Assembly: GCA_910584435.1 (NCBI GenBank)
Contig: CAJUAP010000017.1
Coordinates: forward strand, 5,619 to 69,618
Source of the DNA: an uncultured Acetatifactor sp.
GTDB lineage: Bacteria; Bacillota; Clostridia; Lachnospirales; Lachnospiraceae
Length of the DNA: 64,000 bases
Reading direction: 5' to 3'
Part shown: in pieces, positions 1-8,776 of the stretch
Layout: the number at the start of each line of letters is the position of its first letter
How positions within the stretch are numbered: the first letter of the stretch is position 1
The notes under the pieces: model-generated
The model's input: the letters and a program-made list of their open reading frames with translations, nothing else
Databases searched by the model: none
What the model was told of the DNA's origin: nothing
Made by a program: the position numbers and the translations under genes

Positions 1-1
1 A

Positions 2-3000
2 ATGGCAATGATGATGAATGGGAACAAAGAGGGAGAGAGGCTGGAAGAGGCATTGGAACTTCTGCAGCTTACTCCGAAAAATCTGGAGCTGGCAGAGGCA
101 TATCTGGACCTGTCGGTGCAGGAAAATGAGGAGCTGCTGAAAGGAGCGGAACATCAGGATTTTTCCGGCATGTCTACGAATGCGCAGCAGTCAGTGTATG
201 GCTGCATTGGCTTTCTCAAGAGAAACAATGAGGAATTGGCAGCTCGTTTTATCAGATTTCTGATGGCAGCAGGAGGGACTACGGTGCGGAAGTTACTGGT
301 TTATTATGGCTGGATGAGTGATTTTGATTATCTGAGCAATATTTTACCTGTAATGGAGAGTGCAGCGCTCTATGCAGATTATATTGCCTGGAGTGTGGGT
401 AAACAGAATGCAGCTTCCTATGAACCCCTGCTCAAATTGGGAAAGGAGAATCCGGAGATATTTTGTCAAATGAGTGAGTTGTGCTATCATGAGGATAGCT
501 GCAATACCAAAATGCTTCTGTCGGCTCTGTATCTTCATTGTGTGAAGCCGCTGGAAGAGTCCAGGAGCATACTCTATATTCCTGTGGCGGATGGGGGAAA
601 ATCGGAAACCGGAAATGCCGGGGACGGAAACGGCAGGGATGACAGAGCAGAAGGAACACCGGAGCGGATTCGGGAAATACGGGATTACCTGGAAGCCCGT
701 TTGATAGGCAACAGTGCGGGCCTTTTCCAGCAGGCTGACGAGCCAAAGGGAGAGGAAGAGGAAAAATTAAAAGATTTCCTGAGAAATTCCGACCCAAGAG
801 ACGAATTCCCTTACGACATCCGGGCGCTTATCACAGGAAGGAAAAAGAACGAATACAGGATGATGTTCCTGCCGGGCCTTGCTTTTCTGGCAGTGGAGCA
901 CTCAAACCGTTTTGTGTCCATGATTCGCCTGGCAGCGGCAGTGGAGGGGGATGCAATTCCCAATGCACCCCTGGACATGTGCCAGAGAAGCGGGGATGTG
1001 TGGTTTCACAGACATATAGAAGCATTGGAAAAGGTTCTGTGGGTACCGGAGGAAGCTTACATACGCTGGGGGATTCTGCGGAAGGAGAAAAGCGTCCTGG
1101 AGCGGATGGCAGCGAAGGCGCCGGATACCATCTGCGAGGTGATAAAAAAGGTTCCGGCAGAGGATTATGGATATCTGCTGGCACAGGTAAAGACAGGTAA
1201 TCCCAAGCTGTATGCGGAGGCTGGAGAAGCGCTTGTGGAGGATTACCGCAGAATTGCGGCAGAACAGGAGGTTAAGGGATATGAACCGGCAGGGGACAGG
1301 GCTATGGATTACCTTCTGGGAATTGCGGAGATACAGGATATTCTTCCGTATGTAGAGCAGTGGAGGGAACTGTATCTTTATGACAGGCAGAAGTATGCCC
1401 GCATACATAATTACCTGGAGTATAAGGAGGAACAGCTGTACCGGCGTGCCCTGGTGCTGGAATGCCTGCGTCTGCAGGATCATTACTTCCGCCAGTATTG
1501 GTCCCGGAAGGAATTGGAGAAGGAAGGGGAGGTTGACGCCGGTAAGGATTTGAATCGCCTTCAAATAGAAGGAATATTGAAACTGTTTGATGATGAGCAG
1601 GTTCCGGCGCAGTATCAGATAGATTATTTTGGAAAGGTGTATGACAGCTCTGAGTATGCGGCGCGTGGTGAGGACAGCCCCAGCCAAATCTGTGTGATTG
1701 CCTTGAAGGAGCAGCGCGGAGACTGGCATCAGGAATGGGAGATAGCTTCGGAAAGCAAATACCTGCCTGCCAGGATTATGGCGTTCCGTGTCATGGGAGA
1801 GCGTTGGGAGGAATATAAGAGCCGTCTCCTGGCCTGTGCGGCGGAAAGTACCAAACAGGGCAGAGAATTCCTTCGGGCAATTTACACGAGACGCCGGGAA
1901 TGGGAAGAGGATATTCTTGGTATGCTGAAATCCCCCAAGGGCGGTATGAGGGAAATGGCTGCGGAAGTGTTGAAAAACTGGGGTGTGGAACAATACAGGG
2001 AGCAGCTTACCCAGGCGATGGAAGCAGAGAAGACGAAGAAAATAAAGACCCTGCTGCAGGAGATTCTTGCACCGGAGCAGCAGGGAGCAGGAAACGGCGA
2101 AAATGGTCAGGCAGATGGCATGGGGCAGCCGGACGGTGAGGGTAATACCAATGGCATGGGCGGCAGCGCTGTGTCCCGCAGTACGGATGCCATCATAAAA
2201 GACGCTTTAATGGGTGGACGGAAAAGAAAACTGGCGTGGCTGTCATTGGAAAATATAGGGAAGGTTCACAAGCGAAACGGTGAAGAGGCTTCGGAGGATC
2301 ATGTGGCGGCAATCCTTGTGAGCTATGCGGACATGGGAATACTTGGCGTGAGCAGGGAGGCGGCACAGCTTGCGGAGGAGCTTGTGCCGGGAGAACTGGC
2401 GGCATATGTCAAGGAGGTATATAACCGCTGGATAGAGGATGGCGCCCAGGCGAAGAAGAAATGGGTGCTTTATGCCGCATCCATTCACGGCGGAGAGCCG
2501 ATTGTACCTATATTATATGCATCCATTCAGGATTGGCCAAAGCATTCCAGGGGCGCCATGGCTGCGGAAGCGGTGAAGGCGTTAGCGTTAAACGGTACTT
2601 CCACGGCGCTGCTGTTTGTGGATCAGGTTGCCAGAAAATTTAAGTTCCGTCAAGTGAAAGGGGCTGCTGCGGAGGCGCTGGATTATGCTGCCGCCCAGCT
2701 TGGCATTTCCAGAGAAGAGCTGGAAGACCGGATTGTGCCCAATCTGGGCTTTGATGAGCGGATGGAGCGGATTTTTGATTACGGAAAACGGCAGTTCAAG
2801 GTGGTTTTGGCCTCGGACCTGTCTCTGGAAGTATATGACGGTAACGGCAAAGCATTAAAAAGCATACCAGCACCCGGCAAAAACGATGATCAGGAGTTGG
2901 CAAAGGAGTCGAATGAGGCATGGAAGCTGCTGAAGAAACAGCTGAAAACGGTTGTGGGCAATCAGAAGATACGTCTGGAGCAGGCAATGCGTATTCAGCG

Positions 3001-3703
3001 CCGGTGGGAGAAAGAGAAATGGTGCGAATTGTTTGTGAAGAATCCGGTGATGCACCAGTTTGCCACGGGACTGGTATGGGGTGTGTATGCAGAAGAGGCA
3101 TTGAAGGACACATTCCGCTATATGGAGGATGGTACTTTTAACACTGCAGAGGAAGAGGAATATGAACTGCCGGAAAATGCTGTGATTGGCCTGGTACATC
3201 CCATTGAACTTTCGGAAGAGGCATTGGCGGCATGGAAGGAGCAAATGTCAGATTATGAGATTGTTCAGCCCATAGAACAGTTGGAGCGCCCGGTTTATCG
3301 TGTGACAGAGGAAGAAAAGGAAGCTACGGAGCTGATTCGTTTTGGCGGAGTTGCTGTCAACGGGCTGTCCCTGTTTGGAAAGCTTCAGGATATGGGCTGG
3401 TATCGAGGGGAAATACTTGATGGGGGTTATTATGATACCATTTACCGCTATGATCAGGATAAGGGAGTGGAATTGGTCTTCTCCGGCTGCGGTGTAGGAT
3501 GTGAGAATGAAACGGTTGTGGTGTATGAGGTGTATTTCTACCGTCCGGGGGCGGCGGAGAAGGTGGGCTGGCGGGTTCAGCCTGTAAAACATAAGCTGGG
3601 GCAGGTAGACGAGCGCTATTTCAGCGAGGTGGTGCTGCAGCTTACGAAGGCAACGGCATCTTCGGAGAAGCGTCTGCCTTATCCTGACTGTAAGAAGCGG
3701 TGA
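2..3703 (+). CDS. Large DUF4132-domain protein (5' end may lie outside window)
   Basis: A 1233-residue, Glu/Lys-rich, mostly helical protein with no signal peptide or membrane segment, so probably cytosolic. The C-terminal third resembles the DUF4132 domain (MolR/WGR-associated family): 'GLVHPIELSEEALAAW' near residue 1060, then 'DYEIVQPIEQLERPVY', then a Trp/Gly-rich tail. The middle has repeated helical segments of HEAT-like appearance. Two Gly/Asn/Asp-rich inserts, near residues 195-215 and 695-725, look like low-complexity expansions. The reading frame is open from the first bases; ATG codons occur at 2, 8, 11 and 14, so the true start and ribosome-binding site cannot be decided and may lie upstream. 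The biochemical function of the family is unknown. The domain call is by motif memory. Confidence 0.75.
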   Translation: MAMMMNGNKEGERLEEALELLQLTPKNLELAEAYLDLSVQENEELLKGAEHQDFSGMSTNAQQSVYGCIGFLKRNNEELAARFIRFLMAAGGTTVRKLLVYYGWMSDFDYLSNILPVMESAALYADYIAWSVGKQNAASYEPLLKLGKENPEIFCQMSELCYHEDSCNTKMLLSALYLHCVKPLEESRSILYIPVADGGKSETGNAGDGNGRDDRAEGTPERIREIRDYLEARLIGNSAGLFQQADEPKGEEEEKLKDFLRNSDPRDEFPYDIRALITGRKKNEYRMMFLPGLAFLAVEHSNRFVSMIRLAAAVEGDAIPNAPLDMCQRSGDVWFHRHIEALEKVLWVPEEAYIRWGILRKEKSVLERMAAKAPDTICEVIKKVPAEDYGYLLAQVKTGNPKLYAEAGEALVEDYRRIAAEQEVKGYEPAGDRAMDYLLGIAEIQDILPYVEQWRELYLYDRQKYARIHNYLEYKEEQLYRRALVLECLRLQDHYFRQYWSRKELEKEGEVDAGKDLNRLQIEGILKLFDDEQVPAQYQIDYFGKVYDSSEYAARGEDSPSQICVIALKEQRGDWHQEWEIASESKYLPARIMAFRVMGERWEEYKSRLLACAAESTKQGREFLRAIYTRRREWEEDILGMLKSPKGGMREMAAEVLKNWGVEQYREQLTQAMEAEKTKKIKTLLQEILAPEQQGAGNGENGQADGMGQPDGEGNTNGMGGSAVSRSTDAIIKDALMGGRKRKLAWLSLENIGKVHKRNGEEASEDHVAAILVSYADMGILGVSREAAQLAEELVPGELAAYVKEVYNRWIEDGAQAKKKWVLYAASIHGGEPIVPILYASIQDWPKHSRGAMAAEAVKALALNGTSTALLFVDQVARKFKFRQVKGAAAEALDYAAAQLGISREELEDRIVPNLGFDERMERIFDYGKRQFKVVLASDLSLEVYDGNGKALKSIPAPGKNDDQELAKESNEAWKLLKKQLKTVVGNQKIRLEQAMRIQRRWEKEKWCELFVKNPVMHQFATGLVWGVYAEEALKDTFRYMEDGTFNTAEEEEYELPENAVIGLVHPIELSEEALAAWKEQMSDYEIVQPIEQLERPVYRVTEEEKEATELIRFGGVAVNGLSLFGKLQDMGWYRGEILDGGYYDTIYRYDQDKGVELVFSGCGVGCENETVVVYEVYFYRPGAAEKVGWRVQPVKHKLGQVDERYFSEVVLQLTKATASSEKRLPYPDCKKR

Positions 3704-4044
3704 CGAGTTCAGGAAGCGGTTTTATGATATCCGATGCGGTTTGGAGGCATGTGCCATGTGCCTTGAGACAGCATTTGGCATTACTGTTCACTCCGTTCAC
3801 AGTAACAGATGCACAGAAATCGCAAAAGCATAATGGACAGTGATATATTTGATTTGAGAGTGCGAAAGGATCTCTGTGAATTTGAAAAGAAAATGGTCAT
3901 TGGAAATTTTAAACAGAGATCACATAAAGATGATGAGCGTATTTACTGTCTGCATATCCGGTTGATATTAATGCTGCCGGATATGCAGGGGGTATTGTCA
4001 GTGCAGCGGCTGCCGAATGTAAGCAAAAAAATTCATTTTTTCTC
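3704..4044. other. Intergenic region with two hairpins, no gene seen
   Basis: Between the DUF4132 gene and the tRNA-Gly promoter. It holds a short hairpin at 3781-3805 (TTACTGT/ACAGTAA) that may end the upstream transcript, and a perfect 11-bp inverted repeat at 3951-3961 and 3977-3987 (TGCATATCCGG / CCGGATATGCA) with a 15-nt loop. A 79-codon open frame at 3809-4048 has no ribosome-binding site, spans the palindrome and does not look like a protein. Confidence 0.5.
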
Positions 4045-4073
4045 TTGACAAATGAAAGGTTTTCTTATATACT
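4045..4073 (+). promoter_or_regulatory. Sigma-A promoter of tRNA-Gly
   Basis: TTGACA at 4045-4050, a 17-nt spacer and TATACT at 4068-4073, about 66 nt before the mature tRNA. A near-consensus vegetative promoter, as expected for a stable RNA gene. Confidence 0.85.
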
Positions 4074-4139
4074 AATAAAGTCTGATTCAGACAGGTTTTC
4101 GAGAGTGGAACTGGCAGACAAATAATGTTTATGTATCAT

Positions 4140-4212
4140 GCGATAGTGGCTCAGTTGGTAGAGCGCCACCTTGCCAAGGTGGAAACCGCGGGTTCGAGTC
4201 CCGTCTATCGCT
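4140..4212 (+). tRNA. tRNA-Gly(GCC)
   Basis: A 73-nt cloverleaf. Acceptor stem GCGATAG (4140-4146) pairs with CTATCGC (4205-4211), discriminator T. The D-arm contains GCTCAGTTGGTAGAGC. The anticodon arm is CCACC-TTGCCAA-GGTGG, giving anticodon GCC for glycine. The T-arm contains GGTTCGAGTCC. CCA is not encoded. It stands alone between its own promoter and terminator. Confidence 0.97.
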
Positions 4213-4220
4213 TTTTGTTT

Positions 4221-4259
4221 ACAGCGGAATTCCATAAAATGTGGTTTCCCGCTGTTTTT
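4221..4259 (+). terminator. Rho-independent terminator of tRNA-Gly
   Basis: ACAGCGG (4221-4227) pairs with CCGCTGT after a loop, followed by TTTTT. It begins 9 nt after the tRNA and lies between convergent genes. Confidence 0.8.
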
Positions 4260-4312
4260 GTTATCTGTCTTTTGATGGCTGCTTCAATGTTACGCGGCAT
4301 ATTGCGGGCTGT

Positions 4313-5758
4313 TTATTTTAACTTTCCCCGGTTCCATACCTTTGAGGGTTGGGCTTTCGGGGTAGGACTTCGGAAGAGCAGATGGTGCAAGGCTGTTCCG
4401 TTGAAGGGAAACAAGGGCCAGAAGTAGCTGAATCCGCCAAAGGTGGGGGTGGTTGCCATGGATAAGGCCGCCAGTGCGAGGCCGACCAGGAATCCCGGCA
4501 GACCAAAACATCCTGTTGCGATAATCAGAAGAATGCGGTATAGCCGGAGGGCATCACTAAATTCCGTATTTGTAATGGACAGAGAGGCAAGCAGTGTAAT
4601 AGCAGCATAAAATAGTACTTCCACAGAGGCCCAATTCAGGCTGACAGCAATATCACCGATCAGTAAGCCGCCCACGATGGACAGGGAGCCTGAAAACTTA
4701 CCAGAGCTTACAGAGGAAGAATATTTAAATAAATCCAACAGAAATTCTACGCCCAGCACATAGAAAAACAAGCGTGCAGGTGTCAGGAGATTGTCCGAGA
4801 GAAGTCCCCATTGCTGTGAAAATTCAGGGTAATAAGCGGTAGCCAGCAGAAACAATGGCATCAAAAGCAGACTGACAGGAATGCAGAGGAAACGGACCAG
4901 CCGCAGATAGGTGCCAATAGAAGGACTTTTATAATAGTCTTCGGGACTTTGGGTAAATTGAAATATGGTACAGGGAAGAATCAAAACCTGAGGTGAATTA
5001 TCCACCAGAATCAGGACATGTCCTTCCAATAAATAACTGCAGGCAACATCGGGCCGTTCAGTCATCTGCATACTGGGCAGAGGATTCCACCAGCGCTTGT
5101 GGAGAAGCAGTTCTTCCAGGCTTTTGGTGCCCATGGTTAAGGAAGTGGCATTTATGGAATCCAAGGCAGAAAACAGTTTTTCCAGCAATTCTTCATTGGC
5201 AGCCCCTTCCAGGTAGGCAACGGCTACGTCTGTTTTACTTGCTGTTCCCACAGAATGCATGGCAAAACAGAGATGAGGAGAGCGCACCCTTCGCCGTATC
5301 AGGTTGGCATTGAATAGCAATGTCTCTACAAAACCATCCCGGGAACCTTTGGTAACCCGCTCCAGGTCTGGTTCTGAAATGCTCCTTGCCGGATAGGTGC
5401 GTACATCAATCAGGACTGCCTGTGCAAAGCCGTCAATTAACAGCAGGGAGGGGCCGCTGAGTACATTGCGGATAATATCATCCCAGGAATCGGAAAGAGA
5501 GGCCTGGGCGTAACCTATTTTGCCGTTCATGTATTGCCGGATATCTTCTATGCTTCCGTTTCTTACATACATGGGATTCTGCAGATCGGAGAAAATCTGC
5601 TGCAGAATTTCCGTTTTGCAGAAACCGTTGACACCCAGGAAATAAGCTTTTGTTTCACCCAGATACAGATGTCTCGTCATCAGGTCAAAGCTGGCATGGA
5701 CGGGCAGCCGGGATTCTATATAGTTGATATTTTCTTCCAATACTGTAGATAAAGCCAT
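4313..5758 (-). CDS. GerA/SpoVAF-family spore germination protein
   Basis: About 481 residues. The N-terminal soluble half carries the family block 'RSISEPDLERVTKGSRDGF' followed by 'LIRRRVRSPHL'; the C-terminal half has about five or six hydrophobic membrane segments ending before a basic tail. GerA-type A subunits sit in the spore inner membrane and help sense germinants or release ions; the N-terminal wording is closest to SpoVAF. No B or C germinant-receptor subunits lie beside it, which also fits SpoVAF. The ATG at 5758 ('MALSTVLEENINYIE') was chosen because homology begins there; an in-frame ATG at 5821 would add 21 residues that look like upstream DNA. Neither start has a strong ribosome-binding site. 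Confidence 0.85.
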   Translation of the reverse strand: MALSTVLEENINYIESRLPVHASFDLMTRHLYLGETKAYFLGVNGFCKTEILQQIFSDLQNPMYVRNGSIEDIRQYMNGKIGYAQASLSDSWDDIIRNVLSGPSLLLIDGFAQAVLIDVRTYPARSISEPDLERVTKGSRDGFVETLLFNANLIRRRVRSPHLCFAMHSVGTASKTDVAVAYLEGAANEELLEKLFSALDSINATSLTMGTKSLEELLLHKRWWNPLPSMQMTERPDVACSYLLEGHVLILVDNSPQVLILPCTIFQFTQSPEDYYKSPSIGTYLRLVRFLCIPVSLLLMPLFLLATAYYPEFSQQWGLLSDNLLTPARLFFYVLGVEFLLDLFKYSSSVSSGKFSGSLSIVGGLLIGDIAVSLNWASVEVLFYAAITLLASLSITNTEFSDALRLYRILLIIATGCFGLPGFLVGLALAALSMATTPTFGGFSYFWPLFPFNGTALHHLLFRSPTPKAQPSKVWNRGKLK

Positions 5759-5938
5759 AATTATTATGCAGCCTTTCTGTGGTTGGTGTATGTTCTGTTT
5801 CGCATCAGCTATGTTATTCATATGATTGCAACCGCATTTTGGTATAGTATTTCCGAAGGTATTGTTTTTATGCAGGTTCTTTGACTATTATCAGATGGAT
5901 AAATTGAATGCCGCCGGCAGTGTTATTAGCAGAGCGCT

Positions 5939-6008
5939 GAAGCGCATGAGATTAAGGTATCATGCTGACACAGAAGTTCATTGTGCCGGCTTCTGATTGT
6001 ATATGCGC
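5939..6008. repeat. 70-nt structured palindromic repeat, copy A
   Basis: Starts GAAGCGCATGAG and ends ATATGCGC. The ends pair (GCGCAT/ATGCGC), and an inner hairpin GCTGACACA/TGTGCCGGC surrounds the loop GAAGTTCA. A second copy of the same length lies at 63764-63833 and differs at stem positions in a partly compensatory way. Another start-like segment, GAAGCGCGTGAAATTA, follows at 6010-6025. It lies in the 408-nt gap between the germination gene and ytaF. Confidence 0.7.
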
Positions 6009-6131
6009 TGAAGCGCGTGAAATTAAAATTGTGCAGAAGATAAGTAATAAATAAGGAACGGTATAAATGAAGGTATAGGGGAGGATAAGTGAAAAAGAGA
6101 AAATGGTGGAGTAATGATTGGAATTATGTAG

Positions 6132-6169
6132 GCGAAACAGGCGGGTATCCTATTTCGCGTTTTTTTTTA
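6132..6169 (+). terminator. Strong plus-strand terminator with no obvious upstream gene
   Basis: GCGAAA...AGG pairs with CCT...TTTCGC and is followed by an unbroken run of T on the plus strand. On the minus strand the same hairpin lacks a T tract, so it is a poor terminator for ytaF, whose stop overlaps it. No plus-strand gene is known just upstream; a 41-codon GTG-start frame (6089-6214, preceded by GGGGAGGA) or a small RNA could be the transcript it ends. Confidence 0.6.
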
Positions 6170-6931
6170 TATAAAAAATTGTACTACACCAAGGCCGATA
6201 AGAAGTGCGCCTGAGAGTGGGTCGGCAGTACGCCCGGCCAGCTGAAGGATGGGATTTTGGCCAAGCCGGTTGCCGGAAAACAGAAAAAGTACGGAGCAGA
6301 TCAGGGTGCTTACCGCAGTGGGAAGAAGAGTCAGTCCTGCAAGGCTGGCGCTTAATCCTGCGCTGAGATTGTTCAGGGACAACGTCAGGCTTAAGGCAAA
6401 GACCTCTATCAGCTTTAATTGGGGAGAAGGCTTCCTGGGAGGTGCAGCTTCTCCTTCGGAAGAGATATTTTCTGCAGACGCGGATATATCTGCAGAGAGA
6501 GTTTCGGCCCGACAGTCAGTGCCCCTTGCAGAGGAAGCTCCGTTTGAAGAGGATTTATTTCTTGCGGAAGGAATTTCTTCTGCACCAGAGGCTTCTCTTG
6601 CAGAGGTGGATGTCATCTCCGGCAGCTGGTCTGCATCGAGCGGGGCTTTGGGGCGGCAGCACTGCGGTGACGTGATTACCCATTTGACAATATAGTAAAG
6701 TCCTAACAGGATTAATATCAGACTTCCCACACATCCCTGGACTGCTGTGGGAAGAAAGGGAATTAATTTATGCCCCAGACCTACGGACAGACAGGTTCCC
6801 AAAAGAGTAATCAGGCTTATGATTAAATTCTGCCAGAACCTGATGCGGATTTTGCGGATGCCATAACTGATACCTACTAAGAGAGCGTCAAGGCTGGCGG
6901 ATATTCCGAACAGGAGAGAAGAAATCAGCAT
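6167..6931 (-). CDS. ytaF: Sporulation membrane protein YtaF (MntP-like fold)
   Basis: 254 residues with six predicted membrane helices in two blocks of three; the first begins 'MLISSLLFGISASLDALLVG', the second 'LKLIEVFALSLTLSLNNLSAG'. The Asp and Asn in these helices match the paired repeats of the YtaF/MntP cation-exporter fold. In sporulating Firmicutes YtaF is sporulation-associated; its transport substrate is not established. The loop between the halves (about residues 92-170) is a long Ser/Ala/Glu-rich low-complexity insert. The start is supported by AGGAG 7 nt upstream. Monocistronic in this layout. Confidence 0.85.
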   Translation of the reverse strand: MLISSLLFGISASLDALLVGISYGIRKIRIRFWQNLIISLITLLGTCLSVGLGHKLIPFLPTAVQGCVGSLILILLGLYYIVKWVITSPQCCRPKAPLDADQLPEMTSTSAREASGAEEIPSARNKSSSNGASSARGTDCRAETLSADISASAENISSEGEAAPPRKPSPQLKLIEVFALSLTLSLNNLSAGLSASLAGLTLLPTAVSTLICSVLFLFSGNRLGQNPILQLAGRTADPLSGALLIGLGVVQFFI

Positions 6932-7005
6932 AAGAATTCTCCTGTAATATTTTCTATTACTATATTCTCAGAAAGAAAAAAGGGTGATATAATAAAGCAA
7001 ATTGG

Positions 7006-7112
7006 AACAGGGAAGCGGAACAAGAACCAGAATAAAATTGAACCGGGGAAGCGGAACAAGAACCGGAATAAAATTGAACCGGGGACGCGGAACAGAAACC
7101 GAAGCAGAAATC
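7006..7112. repeat. About 36-bp tandem repeat, three units
   Basis: Units begin at 7006, 7041 and 7077 with the core GGGGAAGCGGAACAAGAACC. The first two are nearly identical, the third is degraded. They lie directly upstream of the deacetylase gene, between the divergent ytaF start and its ribosome-binding site. Confidence 0.8.
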
Positions 7113-7148
7113 GGACTAAAAATGAAATAGAAACAGGAGGTTATCCAT

Positions 7149-7955
7149 ATGAGATTTGTATATCCACAAGGAAAAAGGAAGGCATTGACGTTCAGTTATG
7201 ACGATGGGCAGAGTTACGACCGCCGTCTGGCCGAATTGCTGCGCAGCCATGGGATGAAGGGTACATTTCATCTGAATTCAGGGAGGCTGGGACTGCATCG
7301 AGGGGATGAAGTGTTTATCGGCAGAGAAGAAATAAAGGAGGTGTATGCCGGGCATGAGGTGGCATGCCATGGGGTGGAGCACAGAAATCTGCCGACGATC
7401 ACCAGGCAGCAGACCATTCTGGAGATACAGGAGGACAGAAAGGCTTTGGAGGAGATTACCGGCGGTCTGGTGCAGGGGATGTCCTATGCTTTCGGCAATT
7501 ATAATCAGGAAATTATGGATATTGCCAGGGCGTTAGGGATAAAATACTCCCGTACAGTACAGGATACGAAGAATTTCTTCCCGCCATCGGATTTCATGGC
7601 ATGGCATCCTACCTGTCATCACAACAATAGTTTATTGGAATTGGCGGACAGCTTTATCAATGTGGCAGGATTTTACGAGCTGCCGTTAATGTATGTGTGG
7701 GGACATAGTTTTGAATTTGGACGCACAGGTGATTGGAGCGTCATAGAAGCATTTGCAGATAAAATGGCAGGACAGGAGAATATCTGGTATGCAACCAATA
7801 TGGAAATTTATATGTATATACAGGCGGTCAGGCAGCAGGAATTCTCTGCGGACGGCTTAACAATGTACAACCCCACGGCAGCTGCTGTATGGGTGAGTAC
7901 AAAGGAGGGTATCATAGAAGTAAAGCCATTGCAGTCCGTTAAGCTGGCAAAATAA
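7149..7955 (+). CDS. Polysaccharide deacetylase (NodB-type) family protein
   Basis: 268 residues, carbohydrate esterase 4-like fold. Motif 1 is 'LTFSYDDGQSYD' (residues 13-24, paired Asp as catalytic base and metal ligand); the metal-binding His motif is 'VACHGVEHRNL' near residue 72; 'WHPTCHHN' near 152 is probably a later motif. There is no signal peptide, so either it acts inside the cell or on a small or imported acetylated sugar. The start has AGGAGG upstream. It is the first of two co-oriented genes (UPF0340 follows after about 78 nt). The substrate cannot be told from sequence. Confidence 0.85.
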   Translation: MRFVYPQGKRKALTFSYDDGQSYDRRLAELLRSHGMKGTFHLNSGRLGLHRGDEVFIGREEIKEVYAGHEVACHGVEHRNLPTITRQQTILEIQEDRKALEEITGGLVQGMSYAFGNYNQEIMDIARALGIKYSRTVQDTKNFFPPSDFMAWHPTCHHNNSLLELADSFINVAGFYELPLMYVWGHSFEFGRTGDWSVIEAFADKMAGQENIWYATNMEIYMYIQAVRQQEFSADGLTMYNPTAAAVWVSTKEGIIEVKPLQSVKLAK

Positions 7956-8033
7956 TCAGGAGGCTGGTGAAAGTGTCACGAGCATAAGGAGGAATGCTGC
8001 CTGGCAGAAGGGAGAAAGGTACAGGGATTCTAT

Positions 8034-8594
8034 ATGACGGAAGAAATGACAATTATCGGCGAAGAAGCATACAGGGTTGCGAAGGAACTGCTGGAGACAG
8101 CAGGGTTAGAGCAGGGGGAGATATTGGTAGTCGGGTGTTCTACCAGCGAAGTTGCAGGTGCAGAAATTGGGACTTTTTCAAGCCCGGAGCTTGCGGAAGT
8201 GGTCTTTGGCGGTATCTATCAGGCAGCCCAGGAAGCAGGAGTCTATCTGGCCGCGCAATGTTGTGAGCATTTGAACCGCGTTTTGATTCTGGAAAAGGAG
8301 GCTGCCGTATGCTATGGATATGAAGCAGTAAATGTGATGCCTCAGCCCAAGGCGGGAGGATCCTTTGCTGCGGCGGCATATAAAGCTTTTGAGAATCCGG
8401 TGGCAGTGGAGCATATCAGGGCGCACGCCGGGATTGATATAGGGGATACTCTGATTGGAATGCATTTGAGGGATGTGGCGGTGCCGGTGAGAATCCGGAC
8501 TGGTGAGATAGGAGATGCGCATGTGGTTTGTGCCCGCACCAGGCCGAAATTTGTCGGCGGCGTTCGGGCTGTCTATGATGAGAATATGCTGTGA
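8034..8594 (+). CDS. UPF0340/TIGR01440 family protein (YwlG-like)
   Basis: 186 residues, cytosolic. The signature 'VVGCSTSEVAGAEIG' (residues 32-46) and the later 'QCCEHLNRVLILE' match the UPF0340 (YwlG) family, a conserved Firmicutes family of unknown function with a phosphosugar-enzyme-like fold. Length matches the family. The start at 8034 has only a weak ribosome-binding site; an alternative ATG at 8046 ('MTIIGEEAYR') is possible. Followed by a strong terminator at 8656. Confidence 0.85.
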   Translation: MTEEMTIIGEEAYRVAKELLETAGLEQGEILVVGCSTSEVAGAEIGTFSSPELAEVVFGGIYQAAQEAGVYLAAQCCEHLNRVLILEKEAAVCYGYEAVNVMPQPKAGGSFAAAAYKAFENPVAVEHIRAHAGIDIGDTLIGMHLRDVAVPVRIRTGEIGDAHVVCARTRPKFVGGVRAVYDENML

Positions 8595-8655
8595 AGTCTT
8601 CTCATTCATTGTTTGTGCCGACTGCATCGGTATGACGGGAAGTGCGCAATGTCTT

Positions 8656-8689
8656 AAAAATGGCATCTGCTGAAGCGGATGCCATTTTT
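8656..8689. terminator. Bidirectional terminator between UPF0340 gene and murG
   Basis: AAAAATGGCATC pairs with GATGCCATTTTT around a small inner stem. A tract on one side and T tract on the other mean it can end transcription of the plus-strand UPF0340 gene and of the minus-strand murG. Confidence 0.9.
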
Positions 8690-8776
8690 GGTTGGGAAGT
8701 GAAACAAACTTTTCGCTTCTGCTGTCTGTGTACTAAGAAATGCTTTCGGATAGAATCACGGTTTCTTTGGACAGTT

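Noticed and set aside
902..1993. 363-codon antisense open frame inside the DUF4132 gene
   Set aside because: Shadow of a long GC-skewed coding gene; Leu/Ile/Phe/Pro-rich with no ribosome-binding site or domain.
3809..4048. 79-codon plus-strand frame
   Set aside because: No ribosome-binding site, runs through a perfect palindrome and into the tRNA promoter.
7994..8266. 90-codon frame overlapping the UPF0340 gene
   Set aside because: Out-of-frame shadow of a conserved gene.
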